Source: an uncultured Maribacter sp. (GTDB taxonomy: Bacteria > Bacteroidota > Bacteroidia > Flavobacteriales > Flavobacteriaceae). From it: a stretch of DNA of 64,000 bases. This document shows positions 20,828-29,502 of the stretch, piece after piece. The position numbers and the translations under genes are program-made. Location: positions 434,001-498,000 of the forward strand of contig CANNFY010000002.1 in the NCBI GenBank assembly GCA_947504045.1, written 5' to 3'. Each line of letters starts with the position of its first letter. The first letter of the stretch is position 1. The notes beneath the pieces were generated by a model that saw nothing but the letters and a program-made list of their open reading frames with translations, did no database searches and had not been told where the DNA came from.

Positions 20828-21592
20828 TTAAATAGTAATTGTAAGATTATCGTAAGCTAAATGTACATTTTTTGGAAGGTTCTTTTCTACATCATCATGA
20901 AAACCTAACAAATGACTAATATGGGTTAAATATGCTTTTTCTGGTTTAACTTTTTTTATAAAAGCCAAAGCTTCTTCTAAATTAAAATGTGAATGATGTG
21001 GTTGTTCTCTAAGCGCGTTAATTACTACTACTTTTGAACCTTTAATTTTTTCAATTTCTTTTTCCGAAACATACTTAACATCGGTTAAATACGTAAAATC
21101 TAAAAACCTATATCCAAAAACTTGTAAATTATGATGGTCCCCTTCTATTGGAACCACATCTATATTTCCTAATAAAATAGTTGTATTGTTAACAACCTGG
21201 TTAACGGAAACAGAAGGTGCTCCAGGATATTTATTTTCTTTTGTAAAAATATAATCGAATCTTTTTTCTAAAGAATTTATAACCCTTTTATGTGCATAAA
21301 TAGATATATCGCCTTGTCTAAAAAAATATGGTCTTATATCGTCCATACCAGCAGTATGATCTGCATGTTCATGGGTAAACAATAGCCCATCTAATCTAGG
21401 TATAGGATTTTTAAGCATTTGTTGTCTAAAATCTGGCCCACAATCTATAACATAATTGTAGTTCTCCCAGCTAATTAGAACAGATACCCTAAGTCTTTTA
21501 TCTTTTGGGTTACTACTTAAACATACAGGGTGAGTGCTCCCAATTATAGGAATTCCTTGCGATGTTCCTGTTCCCAAAAAAGTGATTTTCAA
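20828..21592 (-). CDS. MBL-fold metallo-hydrolase (PhnP-like)
   Basis: The 254-residue protein has the metallo-beta-lactamase motif THEHADHTAGMDDIRP, an upstream G-T-S-Q-G loop (LGTGTSQGIPIIG) and later ligands in HHSHFNLEEA and YLTHISHLLGFH. This resembles the PhnP/cyclic-phosphodiesterase branch common in Bacteroidota. I start at the TTG at 21592, because relatives begin directly with 'MKI-FLGTGTSQG'. An upstream ATG at 21646 would add 18 residues that look like leader sequence and leave only 37 bases before the divergent gene. Substrate unknown. Confidence 0.8.
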   Translation of the reverse strand: MKITFLGTGTSQGIPIIGSTHPVCLSSNPKDKRLRVSVLISWENYNYVIDCGPDFRQQMLKNPIPRLDGLLFTHEHADHTAGMDDIRPYFFRQGDISIYAHKRVINSLEKRFDYIFTKENKYPGAPSVSVNQVVNNTTILLGNIDVVPIEGDHHNLQVFGYRFLDFTYLTDVKYVSEKEIEKIKGSKVVVINALREQPHHSHFNLEEALAFIKKVKPEKAYLTHISHLLGFHDDVEKNLPKNVHLAYDNLTITI

Positions 21593-21652
21593 ACTATAAA
21601 AATTTTCTTTCAAATTTATAACATAAATATTTAATAGATAACGCAATCTTTC

Positions 21653-21660
21653 TAACTTTG
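21653..21660 (+). promoter_or_regulatory. -7 promoter box TAACTTTG
   Basis: TAACTTTG fits TAnnTTTG and ends 23 bases before the ATG at 21684. A GTG at 21660 lies within this box, which argues that the GTG is not the start. Confidence 0.6.
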
Positions 21661-21683
21661 TGAAAACTACAAAAATCTACAAA

Positions 21684-23147
21684 ATGGCTTCAGTTCTTAA
21701 AAGGGATAATAATGTATTTGAAAATGTTCCTTCTATAAAAGCAAAAACATTACGTATTAATCTTAACCCAGATATCTACGGTACTTTTGCTGAAATTGGT
21801 GCAGGACAAGAAACTGCCAGGCATTTTTTTAGATCTGGTGGCGCTTCTGGTACTATTGCAAAAGCCATGAGTGCGTATGATAAAGATTTTAGTGATGCTA
21901 TTTATGGTGTAGAAAACGACGGCCGTTATGTATCTCAAGCTAGGTTAAAAACAATGCTACAATATGAGATGGATTTAATGGAAGAGCGTATTAGCAGAGA
22001 AAATCATCCAGACCGTTTGTTTTTTTCTTATGCAAATACTGTGGCTACCATAGATTTTTCTAAAAGATACAAAGGACATGGTTGGATTGGTATTCGTTTT
22101 CAACTAGATCCAAAGCAAAAAGAACTAGACGAAATTGTTTTACATGTTCGTTTTAAACAAAATGAAGCTCGTTTACAACAAGAAACTCTAGGCATACTTG
22201 GTGTAAACTTAATTTATGGGGCTTTTTACAAATACCATAATCCTAAAAAACTACTACAGTATTTATATGACCATATAGATAAGGATACTGTAGAGATTGA
22301 TATGATTAATTTTTCTGGTCCAAATTTTGAAAACGTGGATAACCGTTTAATGAGTTTAAGACTTATTAAGAATGACATGACAGATGCTGTAATGTTTGGA
22401 CCAGATGGCAACAACCTATTACCTGCAGCTGTATTATATAAAAAGAATATTCTTGCTCTTAGAGGTAGCTTTAGACCCGTAACAAAGGTTAATGAAGATA
22501 TGTTTAAAAAATCGTATGATATATTTATACGAGATAAAATGGTTAATGAAGATAAAACCATTGTAATTTTTGAAATTACCCTATCTAACCTTAAAGCATC
22601 TGGAGAAATTGATGAACAAGATTTTATGGATAGAGCCAAATTACTTTGTTCTTTAGGCCATACGGTAATGATCTCTAAATTTCAAGAATATTATAAACTT
22701 GTAGAATATTTTAATAATTATACTAAATCTAGAATTGGGCTTACCATGGGGGTTAACAACTTGGTAGATATTTTTGATGAAAAGTATTACAGACACCTTA
22801 GTGGCGGTATTTTAGAAGCATTTGGGAAATTATTTTTTAAGGATCTACAGGTATATTTATACCCAATGAAAAACCCTGAAACGGGTCAAATAATGACCAG
22901 TAATAATGTTAAAGTACACCCTAGAATGAAAGAACTGTATAAGTTCTTTAAATACAACGGAAAGGTTATGGATATTTTTGACTATGACCCAGAAATTATG
23001 CATATTTTTTCTAGAGATGTTCTTAAAAAGATAACTAATAACGAAGAAGGCTGGGAAGAAATGATTCCGGAAGGACTTGCTAAAATTATTAAAGAAAAGC
23101 ACCTTTTTGTAAGAAAAGAGGAAGAAGAAAAGAGTAACAAAAAATAA
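21684..23147 (+). CDS. conserved 487-residue protein of unknown function
   Basis: It starts MASVLKRDNNVFENVPSIKAKTLRINLNPDIYGTFAEIGAGQETARHFFRSGGASGT. I recognise the family as conserved, cytoplasmic and without a signal peptide, present in many Bacteroidota, but do not know its function; database names for it vary and seem unreliable to me. It ends in a Lys/Glu-rich tail (KEEEEKSNKK). No catalytic motif is obvious. ATG 21684 is preferred over the in-frame GTG at 21660 because a TAnnTTTG box overlaps that codon. A bidirectional terminator follows. Confidence 0.75.
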   Translation: MASVLKRDNNVFENVPSIKAKTLRINLNPDIYGTFAEIGAGQETARHFFRSGGASGTIAKAMSAYDKDFSDAIYGVENDGRYVSQARLKTMLQYEMDLMEERISRENHPDRLFFSYANTVATIDFSKRYKGHGWIGIRFQLDPKQKELDEIVLHVRFKQNEARLQQETLGILGVNLIYGAFYKYHNPKKLLQYLYDHIDKDTVEIDMINFSGPNFENVDNRLMSLRLIKNDMTDAVMFGPDGNNLLPAAVLYKKNILALRGSFRPVTKVNEDMFKKSYDIFIRDKMVNEDKTIVIFEITLSNLKASGEIDEQDFMDRAKLLCSLGHTVMISKFQEYYKLVEYFNNYTKSRIGLTMGVNNLVDIFDEKYYRHLSGGILEAFGKLFFKDLQVYLYPMKNPETGQIMTSNNVKVHPRMKELYKFFKYNGKVMDIFDYDPEIMHIFSRDVLKKITNNEEGWEEMIPEGLAKIIKEKHLFVRKEEEEKSNKK

Positions 23148-23165
23148 CGTTACTATAAAATTTAT

Positions 23166-23205
23166 AAAAAGCATCAGATTAAATAAATCTGATGCTTTTT
23201 TTTAT
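23166..23205. terminator. bidirectional terminator
   Basis: A 15-bp perfect stem (AAAAAGCATCAGATT / AATCTGATGCTTTTT, 23166-23180 with 23186-23200) serves the convergent gene ends at 23147 and 23202. Confidence 0.9.
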
Positions 23206-23654
23206 TCTAAAAGTTGCGCAGCATGATCCTTAGTTTTTACTTTATCTATAACTAAAGTAACTATACCATCTTCATCTACTTTAAAGGTTTTTCTATGAAT
23301 ACCATCATACTCTCTACCCATAAACTTTTTAAGACCCCATACACCAAACGCATTAATTACTTTATGATCTTCATCTGCTAGTAATGGAAAAGGAAAATCA
23401 TATTTTTCTTTAAATTTAGCTTGCCTTTTTTCTGAATCTGCACTAACACCAAGTAAACTATAACCTTGCGCTTGTAGCTCAGCATAATTATCTCTTAAAT
23501 TACATGCTTCTGTTGTACAACCAGGTGTACTTGCTTTTGGATAAAAAAATACTATTAACTTTTTTCCTTTATAATCAGACAAGTTAATAATATTACCATC
23601 TTGATCTTTAACAGAAAAATCTGGAACTTTATCTCCTACTTTTAATGTATTCAT
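23202..23654 (-). CDS. bcp: thioredoxin-dependent thiol peroxidase (Bcp/PrxQ-type peroxiredoxin)
   Basis: The 150-residue protein has the peroxidatic Cys46 in YPKASTPGCTTEA and a second Cys51 five residues on, the 1-Cys/2-Cys PrxQ pattern. It reduces hydroperoxides with electrons from thioredoxin. No signal peptide, so cytoplasmic. Single gene between a strong terminator and the divergent nth gene; length matches the family. Confidence 0.93.
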   Translation of the reverse strand: MNTLKVGDKVPDFSVKDQDGNIINLSDYKGKKLIVFFYPKASTPGCTTEACNLRDNYAELQAQGYSLLGVSADSEKRQAKFKEKYDFPFPLLADEDHKVINAFGVWGLKKFMGREYDGIHRKTFKVDEDGIVTLVIDKVKTKDHAAQLLE

Positions 23655-23708
23655 ATATAATTTTATTTAGTTTTATAATTTTTATTTCTGTATAAAAATA
23701 AACCAAAT

Positions 23709-24374
23709 ATGACAATAAAGGAAAAGGTCTCGTTTGTAATTACAACTCTTAAAGAGTTATACCCTACTATACCAATACCATTAGACCATAAAGACCCCTA
23801 TACCTTATTAATTGCTGTACTTATGTCTGCACAAAGTACAGATGTTAGAGTAAACTTAATTACTCCTTTACTTTTTGCTAAAGCAGACAATCCGTATGAT
23901 ATGATTAAACTTTCTATTGAAGAAATTAGAGAAATTATAAAACCTGTTGGGCTTTCTCCTATGAAAGCAAAAGGAATTTATGGTCTTTCTAAAATGCTTG
24001 TAGAAAACCATAATGGTATTGTTCCAAAAGAAATTGAAATTTTAGAAACTTTTCCTGCTGTTGGTCATAAAACAGCTAGTGTTGTAGTATCTCAGGCATT
24101 TGGCATTCCTGCTTTTCCTGTAGATACACATATACATAGATTAATGTATAGATGGGGTTTAACCAATGGTAAAAATGTAACTCAAACAGAAAAAGATGCT
24201 AAACGATTGTTTCCTAAAGAGTTATGGAACGATTTGCATTTGCAAATTATTTGGTATGGTAGAGAATATAGCCCTGCTAGAGGTTGGGATTTAGAAAAAG
24301 ATATAATTACAAAAACAATAGGAAGAAAAACAGTTATAAACGACTATTATAAAACTAAAAAAGCCCGTAAATAA
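23709..24374 (+). CDS. nth: endonuclease III-like DNA glycosylase without iron-sulfur cluster
   Basis: A 221-residue HhH-GPD glycosylase with the helix-hairpin-helix (LETFPAVGHKTASVVV, catalytic Lys121) and the catalytic Asp139 in FPVDTHIHR. It removes oxidised pyrimidines and cleaves the abasic strand. The C-terminal part, where E. coli Nth has a CX6CX2CX5C [4Fe-4S] loop, reads GREYSPARGWDLEKDIITK. The whole protein contains no cysteine, so it cannot hold the cluster. Active-site residues are intact, so it is probably functional. A terminator overlaps the stop codon. Confidence 0.9.
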   Translation: MTIKEKVSFVITTLKELYPTIPIPLDHKDPYTLLIAVLMSAQSTDVRVNLITPLLFAKADNPYDMIKLSIEEIREIIKPVGLSPMKAKGIYGLSKMLVENHNGIVPKEIEILETFPAVGHKTASVVVSQAFGIPAFPVDTHIHRLMYRWGLTNGKNVTQTEKDAKRLFPKELWNDLHLQIIWYGREYSPARGWDLEKDIITKTIGRKTVINDYYKTKKARK

Positions 24375-24390
24375 CGGGCTTTATATTTTT
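24359..24390 (+). terminator. terminator at the end of nth
   Basis: A 9-bp stem (AAAGCCCGT / ACGGGCTTT) straddles the nth stop codon and is followed by a T-rich run. The 3' edge touches the stop of the convergent 47-codon gene. Confidence 0.8.
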
Positions 24391-24533
24391 TAATTTAACA
24401 GAAAATCAAATTTTAGATTTTCATGTTTTACAGTATAAAGTGCTCTAGAATAACTTATTAGAAATTCTATAGTCTCGGCACTAGCTTTTACTGGGCTAAA
24501 TTTTTTCTGGTAATCAAAGTAAATCTCTTCCAT
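24390..24533 (-). CDS. 47-residue protein downstream of the first sigma factor (paralogue 1)
   Basis: This short gene encodes 47 residues beginning MEEIYFDYQKKF and ending FDFLLN. It aligns without gaps to the 47-residue product at 25540-25683, with 20 of 47 residues identical, including the core ETI-FL--YS. Both follow a near-identical sigma factor gene by about 70 bp. That parallel arrangement, plus conservation at the protein level, supports it as a real gene. It is predicted to be mostly helical and soluble. Function unknown; a regulator or partner of the adjacent sigma factor is the obvious hypothesis. Confidence 0.7.
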   Translation of the reverse strand: MEEIYFDYQKKFSPVKASAETIEFLISYSRALYTVKHENLKFDFLLN

Positions 24534-24603
24534 ATTTCTAATATTGTTATACAGAAATAACGACACTAAATTAGAAATATTGTTTATTTACTCTAAAGTA
24601 ATT

Positions 24604-25185
24604 TTAACTTGTTAGTACAATATTATTTTTTTCTATTATTTTTCTAAGGTTAATTAATGCATAACGCATTCTTCCTAAAGCAGTATTTATGCTTACCCCA
24701 GTATTTTCAGAAATTTCTTTAAAACTCATATCTTTATAAATACGCATTAACAAAACTTCTTTCTGATCATCTGGTAATTCTTCTACTAAAATTCTTAAAT
24801 CAGAATTTACTTGATCTTTAATTAATTGTTTTTCAGCATTTAACTTATCATCTCCAATAACAGAAAAGATATTAAAATCATCACTACCTTCAAACATTGG
24901 CATTCTTTTGTTTTTTCTAAAGTGATCAATAATTAAGTTATGAGAAATACGCATTACCCATGGTAAAAACTTACCTTCTTCACTATATCTACCTTTTTTT
25001 AAAGTTTTAATTACTTTAATAAAAGTATCCTGAAAAATATCTTCTGTAATATCTCTATCCAATACTTTAGAATAGATAAAACTAGTAATACGCTGGTTAT
25101 GTCTATTAATTAATATTTCTAGTGCTTTTTCGTCACCGCTAATATAATCTCTTACTAATTCTGAATCTTCAATTTGTACTGACAT
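24604..25185 (-). CDS. RNA polymerase sigma factor, ECF type (copy 1)
   Basis: The 193-residue protein has sigma-70 region 2 (residues 20-95: RDITEDIFQDTFIKVIKTL, KFLPWVMRISHNLIIDHFRKNKRMP) and region 4 (about 125-185: LPDDQKEVLLMRIYKDMSFKEISENTGVSINTALGRMRYAL). By eye about three-quarters of its residues match the factor at 25760-26341 over an ungapped 193-residue alignment. No anti-sigma gene with a membrane helix lies beside it. The region upstream (25186-25260) resembles the other copy's leader (AGAAAAG, then a C-rich patch, then TTTTAA or TTAAAA). Confidence 0.92.
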   Translation of the reverse strand: MSVQIEDSELVRDYISGDEKALEILINRHNQRITSFIYSKVLDRDITEDIFQDTFIKVIKTLKKGRYSEEGKFLPWVMRISHNLIIDHFRKNKRMPMFEGSDDFNIFSVIGDDKLNAEKQLIKDQVNSDLRILVEELPDDQKEVLLMRIYKDMSFKEISENTGVSINTALGRMRYALINLRKIIEKNNIVLTS

Positions 25186-25486
25186 ATAAGTTTTTTTATT
25201 TTAAGATCAGGGGGCTTTTCTTAGTTAATGGTTTTTTTTTGGTTTTTCTAAAAAATCAATGTAATTTCTTAATTACAGTCTAAAACTATATAAATCATAG
25301 GCTCTGCTAAAAAGTATGTTGTAAAACCCTTACTTTTTGATGTGAAAGTGCTGTTTTCTATTTTTTACACAATATTTAAACATTTATATAGTTGCATATG
25401 CTATTTTACATATAGAAATAATTACGTGGTAAATACTATGTAATATGTGCCCTTATAAGCTGTAGTTACAAAAAGAGCAAACGTAA
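25186..25486. other. upstream region of sigma copy 1; no gene seen
   Basis: This AT-rich stretch separates copy 1 of the sigma factor from the terminator of the second mini-gene. No open frame of quality, RNA gene or repeat is visible. The part nearest 25186 is the leader shared with sigma copy 2. Confidence 0.6.
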
Positions 25487-25522
25487 AAAAGCCATTAAGA
25501 ATAAATCTTAATGGCTTTTATT
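25487..25522 (-). terminator. terminator after the second 47-codon gene
   Basis: A 14-bp perfect stem (AAAAGCCATTAAGA / TCTTAATGGCTTTT, 25487-25500 with 25506-25519) lies 20 bases beyond the stop of the minus-strand mini-gene, so the sigma and mini-gene pair ends here as one unit. Confidence 0.85.
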
Positions 25523-25539
25523 ATATATTATATGGAAAG

Positions 25540-25683
25540 CTAGTTTAAATTACTCTCAAACTTTATTCCTTTAGCTTCTGTAACTTTTAAAGACTTAGAA
25601 TAGTTTAACAAAAACTGAATAGTTTCTGGTTGTGCCTTTATTAGTTCACATTCTTTTTGTGCTTTTGTGTAAATTTTCTCCAT
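25540..25683 (-). CDS. 47-residue protein downstream of the second sigma factor (paralogue 2)
   Basis: The product begins MEKIYTKAQKECEL and ends IKFESNLN. The reading frame stays open to an earlier ATG at 25728 (62 residues), but alignment with the paralogue at 24390-24533, which has a stop-limited 47-residue frame, supports the start at 25683. The residues shared with the paralogue centre on KA--ETI-FL--YS--L. It sits 76 bp after sigma copy 2 and is followed by a terminator. No domain is recognised. Confidence 0.7.
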   Translation of the reverse strand: MEKIYTKAQKECELIKAQPETIQFLLNYSKSLKVTEAKGIKFESNLN

Positions 25684-25759
25684 AGTACTTTTGATATTTG
25701 TTTCAATAGTAGAACGCGTTCTTTGCACAATGTAATAAAACTTGTCGACCTTTTACCTA

Positions 25760-26341
25760 TTAATTCGTTAAAACTATATTATGCTCTTCAATTATTTTTC
25801 TGAGGTTAATTAAAGCGTAACGCATTCTGCCTAATGCTGTATTAATACTTACACCTGTATTATCAGATATTTCTTTAAAACTCATATCTTTATATATACG
25901 CATTTGTAATACTTCTTGCTGATCTAAAGGCAACTCTTTAATTAGTAAAGATATTTCAGAATCTATTTGATCCTTAATAAGTTGTTTTTCTATATTTAGT
26001 TTATCGTCTCCAATCATAGAAAAAATACTATAGCTATCTGAGCCATCAAATTTTGGCATTCTATTCGTTTTTCTAAAATGGTCTATTATAAGGTTATGTG
26101 CAATACGCATTACCCATGGTAAAAATTTACCTTCTTCGTTATACGCTCCTCTTTTAAGAGTTCTTATAACTTTCATAAAAGTATCTTGAAAAATATCTTC
26201 GGTTACTTCGCGGTCTCCAACCTTGGAGTATATAAAACCGTTAATACGTTTATTGTGCTTATTTATAAGAGCTTCTAATGCTCTTTCATCTCCGTCAATA
26301 AATTGTTTAACTAGTAGAGAGTCGTTAACTTGTGGTGCCAT
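25760..26341 (-). CDS. RNA polymerase sigma factor, ECF type (copy 2)
   Basis: The 193-residue protein has the same length and region layout as copy 1 at 24604-25185: DREVTEDIFQDTFMKVIRTL, PWVMRIAHNLIIDHFRK, and region 4 KDMSFKEISDNTGVSINTALGRMRYALINLRKIIEE. Differences are spread over the surface and linker, while the region 4 helix-turn-helix is nearly identical, so the two may recognise overlapping promoters. Followed by its own 47-codon gene and a terminator, so the two copies form separate transcription units. Divergent from uvrA. Confidence 0.92.
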   Translation of the reverse strand: MAPQVNDSLLVKQFIDGDERALEALINKHNKRINGFIYSKVGDREVTEDIFQDTFMKVIRTLKRGAYNEEGKFLPWVMRIAHNLIIDHFRKTNRMPKFDGSDSYSIFSMIGDDKLNIEKQLIKDQIDSEISLLIKELPLDQQEVLQMRIYKDMSFKEISDNTGVSINTALGRMRYALINLRKIIEEHNIVLTN

Positions 26342-26563
26342 AGTGTTTACTTTTAGGTTTAAAATTGGGGAGCCTTTTCTTTTAAAAAAGGTCTTTTTGT
26401 ACTATTCTAACTTAAAAAAGTAAACTTGTTTCTATAGGCTTGTTAACGTTTAATGTTTGTCAAATATAGTAAAAATTAACTGTTCTTAACAAATCACTTT
26501 ATATAATATTTAACTTTTAACACCCAAGTTTAATTCCTTAGCGCATAAATTAAAGGCATATTG

Positions 26564-26571
26564 TATCTTTG
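26564..26571 (+). promoter_or_regulatory. -7 promoter box TATCTTTG for uvrA
   Basis: TATCTTTG matches the Bacteroidota TAnnTTTG consensus and ends 17 bases before the uvrA ATG. The -33 element is not clear. Confidence 0.55.
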
Positions 26572-26588
26572 TTTTTCTAAATAAAATC

Positions 26589-29369
26589 ATGTCTACAATA
26601 CTAGAGGTTAATCCAAAAGAGAATATTATAATTAAAGGTGCTAAGCTGCACAATTTAAAAAATATAGATGTTATAATTCCTAGAAATAAACTTGTGGTTA
26701 TTACAGGTTTATCTGGCTCAGGAAAATCTAGCTTAGCTTTTGATACGCTTTATGCAGAAGGGCAAAGACGCTATGTAGAAAGTTTATCTTCGTATGCCAG
26801 ACAATTTTTAGGAAAACTTAACAAACCAAAAGTAGATTATATTAAAGGTATTGCTCCTGCAATAGCTATAGAACAAAAAGTAAACTCTACCAACCCAAGA
26901 TCCACTGTTGGTACAACTACAGAAATTTATGATTATTTAAAGCTCTTATTTGCTCGTATTGGTAAAACGTATTCTCCTATATCTAATAAACAAGTAAAAA
27001 AACATACGGTTACAGATGTGGTTAACCATGTTAAAAGTTTTGCCGATAATACTAAACTGCTTTTACTTGCTCCTATAACCATTGCAGAAGATAGAGATAC
27101 TATTAAAACTTTAGAACTATTTTCTAAACAAGGGTATGCTAGAATAAAATATAAAGACAAGGTTTTAAGAATAGATCAAGCTCCTGAAAATATTGGAAAA
27201 GAGTTTTACTTGGTTATAGATCGTATTATTACTAAAAATAATGAAGATTTTTATAACCGACTAGCAGATGCTGTAGACACTACCTTTTTTGAAGGTAAAG
27301 GTAGCTGTATTATAGAAGAGCTAGATAGTCAAAAACAAAATTACTTTAGCAATAAATTTGAGCTAGACGGAATTCATTTTTTAGAACCTAACGTACATTT
27401 ATTTAGTTTTAACAACCCTTACGGAGCTTGTCCTAAATGTGAAGGTTACGGCGATGTTATAGGTATAGACCAAGATTTAGTAATACCAAACACTGCGCTT
27501 TCTGTTTATGAAAATGCCATATTTGCTTGGCGAGGAGAAAGTATGAGTAAGTATAGAGATGAGCTAGTTAATACTGCATATAAGTTTAATTTTCCTATTC
27601 ATAAACCATGGTTTCAATTATCGGAAGAACAAAAGCAATTAGTTTGGGATGGTAATTCATATTTTACTGGACTACATGCTTTTTTTTCTATGCTTGAAGA
27701 AAAAAGTTATAAAATTCAGAACAGGGTAATGCTTTCTCGATATAGAGGAAAAACTACATGTGCAACTTGTAAAGGCCGTAGATTAAGAGAAGAAACCAAT
27801 TATGTAAAAATTAACAATACATCTATTAACCAATTAGTTAACTTATCTATAGAAAAACTAATTTCATTTTTTTCTACCCTAAAGCTAAATGAGCATGATA
27901 CAAAAATAGCTTCTAGACTTTTACAAGAAATAAATTCTAGATTAGGTTTTTTAAATAATGTTGGACTTAGTTATTTAACTTTAAATAGAAAATCTAATAC
28001 CTTATCTGGTGGAGAAAGTCAACGTATTAATTTAGCAACATCTTTAGGAAGTAGCTTGGTTGGGTCTATGTATATATTAGACGAACCTAGTATAGGCTTA
28101 CACCCAAAAGATACCGAAAACTTAATTACAGTCTTACAATCGTTAAGAGATTTAGGTAATACTGTTATTGTTGTAGAGCATGATGAAGATATAATGAAAG
28201 CTGCAGACCAAGTAATAGATATTGGTCCAAAAGCAGGAACACATGGTGGTAAAGTAGTTGCCAATGGTACATTAAAAGAAGTTTTAAAAACCAAATCGTT
28301 AACAGCAAGTTACCTTAACGGTTCTATGTCTATAGAAATTCCTGAAAAAAGAAGACCTTTTACCAATTATATAGAAATTAAAGGAGCAAGAGAAAATAAT
28401 CTTAAAAACATAAATGTACTGTTTCCTTTAAATGTATTAACTGTAGTTACTGGAGTATCTGGAAGCGGAAAAAGTACATTAGTAAAAAAACTATTATACC
28501 CTATACTATTAAAAGAAGTTGGAGGTTATGGAGAAAAAGCTGGGCAGTTTACCAATGTTGAAGGTAAATACAAAGATATTAAGCATGTAGAATTTGTAGA
28601 CCAAAACCCTATTGGTAGATCCTCTAGATCTAATCCGGTTACTTATATAAAAGCTTATGATGATATTAGAAGTTTATTTGCCGGACAAAAATTAAGTAAA
28701 ATTAGAGGATACCAAGCCAAACATTTTTCTTTTAATGTAGATAGTGGCCGATGTGAAAAATGTAAAGGAGATGGCGAAATTACTATTGAAATGCAATTTA
28801 TGGCAGATGTACATTTACAATGCGATGCATGCAATGGTAAACGTTTTAAAAAAGAAGTTTTAGAAGTAAAATTTGAAAATGCTAGTATAGATGATGTTTT
28901 AACTATGACAATAGATGATGCTATTGCATTTTTTAAAATACACGAACAAACTAAAATTGTAAATAAATTACAGCCTTTACAAGACGTAGGTTTAGGGTAT
29001 GTAACATTAGGGCAATCTTCCTCTACCCTTTCTGGTGGTGAAGCCCAACGTATTAAGCTCGCCTCATTTTTAGTAAAAGGCAAAACAAAAGATAAAGCCT
29101 TATTTATTTTTGACGAACCTACCACTGGTTTACATTTTCATGATATTAAAAAACTACTAAAGTCTTTTACTGCTTTAATAGAAAAAGGACACTCTATTGT
29201 AGTAATTGAGCATAATATTGAACTTATTAAATGTGCAGACTACATTATAGACCTCGGACTAGAAGGAGGAGATAATGGTGGACAATTAATTGCTCAAGGA
29301 ACTCCAGAAGAGGTTATAAAAAACAAAAAATCGCTTACGGCACCTTACTTAAAAGAAAAATTACACTAA
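26589..29369 (+). CDS. uvrA: excinuclease ABC subunit A
   Basis: The 926-residue protein has two ABC ATPase modules. The first Walker A is GLSGSGKSS (40-48) and the second is GVSGSGKST. There are two ABC signatures (NTLSGGESQR and STLSGGEAQR) and matching Walker B aspartates (YILDEPSIGLHP, FIFDEPTTGLHF). Cysteine pairs typical of UvrA zinc modules are present (CPKCEGYGD with CATCKGRR; RCEKCKGDGE with QCDACNGKR). The UvrB-interaction motif appears as RSNPVTYIKAYDDIR. UvrA scans for bulky DNA damage and loads UvrB. No uvrB or uvrC lies in the window. Length is close to the family's ~940 residues. Confidence 0.95.
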   Translation: MSTILEVNPKENIIIKGAKLHNLKNIDVIIPRNKLVVITGLSGSGKSSLAFDTLYAEGQRRYVESLSSYARQFLGKLNKPKVDYIKGIAPAIAIEQKVNSTNPRSTVGTTTEIYDYLKLLFARIGKTYSPISNKQVKKHTVTDVVNHVKSFADNTKLLLLAPITIAEDRDTIKTLELFSKQGYARIKYKDKVLRIDQAPENIGKEFYLVIDRIITKNNEDFYNRLADAVDTTFFEGKGSCIIEELDSQKQNYFSNKFELDGIHFLEPNVHLFSFNNPYGACPKCEGYGDVIGIDQDLVIPNTALSVYENAIFAWRGESMSKYRDELVNTAYKFNFPIHKPWFQLSEEQKQLVWDGNSYFTGLHAFFSMLEEKSYKIQNRVMLSRYRGKTTCATCKGRRLREETNYVKINNTSINQLVNLSIEKLISFFSTLKLNEHDTKIASRLLQEINSRLGFLNNVGLSYLTLNRKSNTLSGGESQRINLATSLGSSLVGSMYILDEPSIGLHPKDTENLITVLQSLRDLGNTVIVVEHDEDIMKAADQVIDIGPKAGTHGGKVVANGTLKEVLKTKSLTASYLNGSMSIEIPEKRRPFTNYIEIKGARENNLKNINVLFPLNVLTVVTGVSGSGKSTLVKKLLYPILLKEVGGYGEKAGQFTNVEGKYKDIKHVEFVDQNPIGRSSRSNPVTYIKAYDDIRSLFAGQKLSKIRGYQAKHFSFNVDSGRCEKCKGDGEITIEMQFMADVHLQCDACNGKRFKKEVLEVKFENASIDDVLTMTIDDAIAFFKIHEQTKIVNKLQPLQDVGLGYVTLGQSSSTLSGGEAQRIKLASFLVKGKTKDKALFIFDEPTTGLHFHDIKKLLKSFTALIEKGHSIVVIEHNIELIKCADYIIDLGLEGGDNGGQLIAQGTPEEVIKNKKSLTAPYLKEKLH

Positions 29370-29434
29370 AATTCTTCAAAAAAACAAACGCATAAATTAC
29401 TGATTTACAGTAAATTAAATGTTTTTATCAATTT

Positions 29435-29451
29435 TTGGCACGCTGTTTGGT
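29435..29451 (+). promoter_or_regulatory. sigma-54-like (-24/-12) promoter
   Basis: The 17-mer TTGGCACGCTGTTTGGT matches the RpoN consensus TTGGCACG-N4-TTGCW except for the -12 C, with correct spacing. Transcription would start near 29462, leaving about 40 bases of leader. An inverted repeat (TTACTG / CAGTAA, 29397-29402 and 29408-29413) sits upstream, where an activator would bind. The dnaK upstream region has the same element. Confidence 0.55.
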
Positions 29452-29502
29452 ATATACTAAGAGAATACAAATAATTGTATTTGAAATTTAAAACCTTATA
29501 TC

